The notes below the pieces were generated by a model. The model saw nothing but the letters and a program-made list of their open reading frames with translations, searched no databases and had not been told where the DNA came from. From NCBI GenBank assembly GCA_049518775.1, contig JBEKRL010000001.1, positions 1 to 64,000 of the forward strand: DNA of 64,000 bases, read 5' to 3'. This document shows, one piece after another, positions 60,873 to 64,000 of this stretch. The position numbers and the translations under genes are program-made. Positions within the stretch are counted from its first letter, which is position 1. Each line of letters opens with the position of its first letter. Source of the stretch: Bog-877 sp049518775 (GTDB lineage Bacteria; Chloroflexota; Dormibacteria; Aeolococcales; Bog-877).

Positions 60873-60896
60873 TTTATACTACGATCGTAGTATAAA
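60873..60896. promoter_or_regulatory. perfect 24-bp palindrome, TetR operator
   Basis: The half-site TTTATACTACGA is followed at once by its exact reverse complement, giving a gapless 24-bp palindrome between the divergent tetR and hydrolase starts. It contains TATACT and TATAAA-like -10 sequences on both strands and is strikingly AT-rich compared with its surroundings. Bound TetR would block both promoters. Confidence 0.85.
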
Positions 60897-60902
60897 ACGC
60901 CG

Positions 60903-62143
60903 ATGGATAGCTCCCAATTGATCGTAGCTCGCGAAGCGTCGAAGGTCCGCTTCCAGAACGGCGACATGGACTTCGTCTTGAACTGGACCATCGACGTGAG
61001 CCAGAGCGTCGGGATGGCGCCGTCCCAGGCCTTCCACGCTCTGCGTGACGTGAAGGATGGGGACCCCGTCGGCTGGGGGAACGGTTTCCGACTGCATGGG
61101 GAGTACAACGCGGCACGGGCGGCTTCCTTCGCCGAGAGTGGCAACTCCGAAGTCGCTGGCCAGTTCAATCTGGTCGCTTTGTACGGGTACCGGGCGGCGC
61201 TGCAGTACACGGATCCGCTGTCGACTCACTTCGCAACCGTCCTGGAGAGGATGGAGCGGACGTTTGCGCGGGGGACCGAGCTACTCGGCATCCCGATCCG
61301 TCCCATCGAAGTCCCCTTCGAGCACACGACACTGGCGGGCTACTTCCTCGAGCACGACCACCAGGAGCGCCCGACGATCGTGATGGTCGGGGGCGGCGAT
61401 ACGGCCCGAAAAAACCTCTTCTACTTCGCTGGCTTCCCCGGTTGGAAGCGGGGATACAACGTGATCATGGTCGATCTGCCCGGCCAGGGAGCGATGCTCA
61501 ACGGCGGCCTCCCCTTCAGAGCGAAGATGCACGATTCGGTCTCGGCTGCCGTGCAGTGGTTGGAAACCAACGCTGCCGTGCCGACCGGAGAACTCACGAT
61601 CTACGGCGTCAGCGGGGGAGGCTGGATCTCGGCACAGGCTGTCGCGGCGGATCCGGGCATCAAGGCCTGGGTGGCAGCAACGCCGATCGTCGATATCGCG
61701 AAGATGTTCCTGCGAGACATGGGAGCAGTGCTTAGGGCCCCCGGCTGGGCCCTCACGTCGTACCTCCGACTAAGCCAACGCTTCAACACGGCCTCGCAGA
61801 TCAACTTGAACAAGTACGCGTCGCCGTTCGGGACCGAGAATATCGTCACCGGCATCGGCGAGATCATCGACACGGTACGGCCCATTGACTTGACCGGCGG
61901 CGACCTGCCCTCGCTGTTCTTGGTCAGCGAGGGGAGAGCCCGCAAGTCAAGCGCCAAGCGCTGGCCCTGGGTGACGATTTCCCCAAGCGCAGCGTTCCGG
62001 TTTCGGTGGAGCAGTTGTCAGTCGCCCGTGGCGCTGACGCGCACTGTCAGCTGAACAACCTGCGCCTGGCTCACGGCGTGATCTTCAGTTGGCTTGATCG
62101 TGGATGCGACCGCCTGGCTCGTGACATGAGGCTCTGTTGTTGA
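60903..62143 (+). pseudogene. alpha/beta hydrolase, frame-broken near C-terminus
   Basis: This serine hydrolase is of the prolyl-oligopeptidase-like group that includes 2,6-dihydropseudooxynicotine hydrolase. It has PTIVMVGGGDTARKN, VDLPGQGAML and the nucleophile elbow GVSGGGW. As read from ATG 60903 the frame ends at 62054 with an Arg/Ser-rich tail. After LFLVSEG the expected continuation (ESPQVKRQALALGDDF ... LNNLRLAHGVIFSWL) is intact in another frame from 61934 to a TGA at 62141-62143. One G is missing from the GGGG run at 61931-61934. The last catalytic residue (His) probably lies in that part. Expression is expected to be controlled by the adjacent TetR. Confidence 0.8.
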
Positions 62144-62196
62144 GCACGGCACGCGGAGTCCCAAACCGTTGACGTCAGGCTGGGGCATGCGGGCGC

Positions 62197-62295
62197 TTGG
62201 GCGTGGGTGAGCCGGTCCAGCAGGGCGGAGGCCGGGCGGGCGGCGGCGTTCAATAGGGAGTTCCACGCTCCGAAATCCACGTTGGAGGTGATCAC
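62197..62295 (-). mobile_element. IstB-like (IS21 family) remnant
   Basis: A 33-residue stretch (VITSNVDFGAWNSLLNAAAR then SALLDRLTH) matches the C-terminal region of IstB ATPases, where ITSN..F..W and LLDRL.H are conserved. Neither the P-loop nor the rest of the protein is present and the flanking frame is unrelated. It is a decayed fragment. Confidence 0.6.
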
Positions 62296-62362
62296 GAGCC
62301 CTGGAGGGGCGAGGCAGCTCGGACGCGATCTGCAGGATGCCGACTATCCGATCGGGGCCTGT

Positions 62363-62578
62363 TCGCCCGAGCCGAGGCTCCTTCGCTGGAAGCGCCACAT
62401 CGCCGCCCGGCAGCAGGCCCACGTCAGACAGGGACCGACCGAGGCGGCCAAGAAATTGATCAAGCGGGTGAAGGGCGCTGCCTTCGGGTTCACCAGCTTC
62501 CGAAACTACCGCATCCGCTCACTGCTCCGGGTCGGCAAGCCCGGCTGGGACCTACTCGGTACGAGCAGGCCCCACTGA
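62363..62578 (+). mobile_element. ISL3-type transposase C-terminal fragment
   Basis: The frame reads LLRWKRHIAARQQAHVRQGP, TEAAKKLIKRVKGAAFGFT and FRNYRIRSLLRVGKPGWDLL. This is the end of an ISL3-like DDE transposase, where GPTEA carries the final catalytic Glu. The catalytic Asp residues and the N-terminal zinc finger are absent, and no terminal inverted repeats are seen. It is a truncated remnant that lies beside IstB debris, between the broken hydrolase and parB. Confidence 0.75.
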
Positions 62579-62613
62579 AAATCGAAGAGCCGGAAAAACT
62601 GGGCGGCGAAGGG

Positions 62614-63489
62614 TTAGAGTGCGACACCCAGACGGTCGACGAGACCGTTCAACTCCTCTTCGGAAAAGTAGTCGATTACGATCCGGCCCCGGCCCTTGGA
62701 CCCAGGCACGATTCTGACGCGGGTGCTGAGCCGCTCGGTCAACGCGCTTTCGACGGCGGCTAGCTGGACGTCAAGGCGGCCTGCTGTCGCAGCCCGCCGC
62801 CGCACCGGGGGCGCCTCCGCCTCGCTCACCAAACGCTCCGTGTCCCGAACCGAGAGGTTGTGGGCAAGGATCCGTTGCAGCATCTTTACCTGCTGTCCGG
62901 GGTCCGCCAGCGATAGGAGCGCCCTCCCATGGGCCGGTGAGATCTGGCCGCTCTGAATGGCCAGTTGAACCTGCGGGGCGGCCTGAAGGAGCCGCATGGT
63001 GTTGGCGACGGCCGAGCGGCTGCGACCAACGCGGTGTGCCACCTGTTCTTGGGTCATGTCGAAGACGTCGCAGAGGCGGGCGAAGGCGCGCGCCTCGTCG
63101 AGGGCGGAGATGTCGCTTCGTTGCAGGTTCTCGACGAGCGATAGTTCCAGCTTCTCTCGGTCGGGTCCCACTGGCCGGACCACCGCCGGTACCCGCGCCA
63201 GCCCGGCCATCTGGGCCGCCCTGAGGCGGCGCTCACCAGCTACCAACTGAAAGCGCTCTCCGCTGGTCTCCACGACGAGCGGCTGCAGGACCCCGAAGGC
63301 GGCGATGGACTCGGACAGGGTCTGGAGGGGGCCCTCATCAAAGCTGGTTCGGGGCTGTTCCGGGTTGGGGTCGATCAGGGAGATGGGGACATCGCGGGGC
63401 CCTGGCCCTACCAGGGGCCCACTGAAGCCGGGGGCGCCGGTGGGGATGAGCTGCTCAAGGCCTCGCCCGAGGCCTCGCCTCTTGGTCAT
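62614..63489 (-). CDS. parB: chromosome partitioning protein ParB
   Basis: ParB is a CTPase clamp that loads at parS sites and segregates the origin. Visible are RGLGRGLEQLIP, IDPNPEQPRTSFD, the CTP-binding GERRLRAAQMAGL box, the ENLQRSDISALDEA segment, the helix-turn-helix TQEQVAHRVGRSRSAVANTMRLL, and a C-terminal dimerisation domain. 291 aa. ATG at 63489 overlaps the parA stop by 4 nt (ATGA). I did not find a parS site by eye. Confidence 0.96.
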   Translation of the reverse strand: MTKRRGLGRGLEQLIPTGAPGFSGPLVGPGPRDVPISLIDPNPEQPRTSFDEGPLQTLSESIAAFGVLQPLVVETSGERFQLVAGERRLRAAQMAGLARVPAVVRPVGPDREKLELSLVENLQRSDISALDEARAFARLCDVFDMTQEQVAHRVGRSRSAVANTMRLLQAAPQVQLAIQSGQISPAHGRALLSLADPGQQVKMLQRILAHNLSVRDTERLVSEAEAPPVRRRAATAGRLDVQLAAVESALTERLSTRVRIVPGSKGRGRIVIDYFSEEELNGLVDRLGVAL

Positions 63490-64000
63490 GCGGCCACGGC
63501 GGCTGTGCGCAGGAGCAACTCCTCAGCCAGGGCTCGGTAGGCCGCCGCTCCACGCCCGGTGGGATCGTAGAGGGTGATCGGCAGTCCGTGGCTGGGAGCC
63601 TCGCTGAGACGGACGGATCGCGGGATGACCGTGTTGAAGGCTTGGTCTCCAAATTGGCGGCGGACTTCGCTGACCACCTGCGAACTGAGGATGGTTCTCG
63701 GGTCGAAGAGGGTCAGCACAATCCCGGCCAGCGATAGGCCTGGGTTCAGCGACTGCCTGACCAGTGACTGGGACTGGGTCAGGAGACTCAGCCCCTCCAG
63801 CGCGTAGTACTCGCACTGGAGAGGGACCAGCATCGAGTCCGCCGCGACCAGGCAGTTGACGGTGAGCAATCCCAGCGACGGGGGCGTGTCGAGCAGGACG
63901 TAGTCGTAGTTCTGCAGGCCGTCCAGCGCCAGCCTCAGCCGAGACTCGCGGAGGGGTAGCTCGGCGAGCTCCAGCTCGGAGCCGGCCAGGGAGACGTTGG
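63486..64000 (-). CDS. parA: chromosome partitioning ATPase ParA (5' end outside window)
   Basis: The C-terminal two thirds of a ParA/Soj Walker-type ATPase are present. From the window edge the frame reads NVSLAGSELELAELPLRESR, then YDYVLLDTPPSLGLLTVN (Walker B region), LVPLQCEYYALEGL, and VIPRSVRLSEAPSHGLPI. The Walker A P-loop lies beyond base 64000. ParA moves ParB-parS complexes along the nucleoid. It is coupled to parB by a 4-nt overlap. Confidence 0.95.
   Translation of the reverse strand, partial: NVSLAGSELELAELPLRESRLRLALDGLQNYDYVLLDTPPSLGLLTVNCLVAADSMLVPLQCEYYALEGLSLLTQSQSLVRQSLNPGLSLAGIVLTLFDPRTILSSQVVSEVRRQFGDQAFNTVIPRSVRLSEAPSHGLPITLYDPTGRGAAAYRALAEELLLRTAAVAA

Noticed and set aside
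1..64000. tRNA, rRNA, tmRNA, CRISPR arrays and parS sites
   Set aside because: I scanned for cloverleaf arms, regularly spaced direct repeats and the TGTTTCACGTGAAACA parS consensus and saw none. The scan was by eye, so weak or variant sites could be missed.

Overview
The window is very GC-rich bacterial chromosome from the replication-origin region. It carries dnaA, dnaN, recF and a DciA-like gene on one strand, rpmH-rnpA-yidD-yidC-jag on the other, and parB/parA at the right edge. Many genes start with GTG or TTG, neighbours often overlap by 4 nt, and long antisense shadow ORFs are common. The gene mix (DAP-type murE, complete SUF operon with SufU, SufT and a Rieske protein, MshA-like glycosyltransferase, LmbE deacetylase, DUF4388 protein, short YidC) fits a high-GC Terrabacteria lineage such as Candidatus Dormibacterota or Chloroflexota. 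No rRNA, tRNA or CRISPR array was recognised, so the taxon is an inference.

Left part (1-9.9 kb): a zincin-type metallopeptidase with two small proteins, a rhodanese-ThiF/MoeB fusion, a HIT hydrolase, a frame-broken small conserved gene, a metallo-beta-lactamase/double-rhodanese protein, a FolD-like protein fused to a cyclodeaminase domain, a zinc alcohol dehydrogenase and a stand-alone murE. From 10.3 to 16.1 kb is a tightly overlapping histidine-degradation operon, hutH-hutU-hutF-hutI. It converges on rsmG, which follows an ABC-2 exporter pair.

18.8-31 kb: a frame-broken bioY, then a long minus-strand iron-sulfur block in the order Rrf2 regulator, sufC, sufB, sufD, Rieske, sufS, (390-nt gap with a perfect Shine-Dalgarno and a tiny ORF), sufU, sufT. 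Next come a NifS-type cysteine desulfurase, a zinc-ribbon protein, an isocitrate/isopropylmalate dehydrogenase-like enzyme, an LmbE deacetylase and a soluble MgtE_N/CBS protein. The last is divergent from an Nramp-related (probably Mg2+) transporter preceded by a leader rich in inverted repeats.

33-49.5 kb: PfkB kinase, NUDIX, YjbQ, pirin, an EF-G-like GTPase, folP-folK, a FemABX-type transferase, a DUF4388 protein, a large lipoprotein and a small glycosyltransferase/acetyltransferase group. 49.4-60 kb is the origin neighbourhood, followed by jag, a lipoprotein, an M16 peptidase, ndk and lepB. The right end has a tetR/hydrolase divergent pair sharing a perfect 24-bp palindrome, transposase debris, and parB with a truncated parA.

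Two themes stand out. Three recognisable genes are broken by indels in or next to G/C runs (3810-4213, bioY, and the hydrolase at 60903-62143). Three genes (rpmH, the NifS-type desulfurase and the lipoprotein at 56951) have no ATG/GTG/TTG where homology or signal-peptide logic needs a start.
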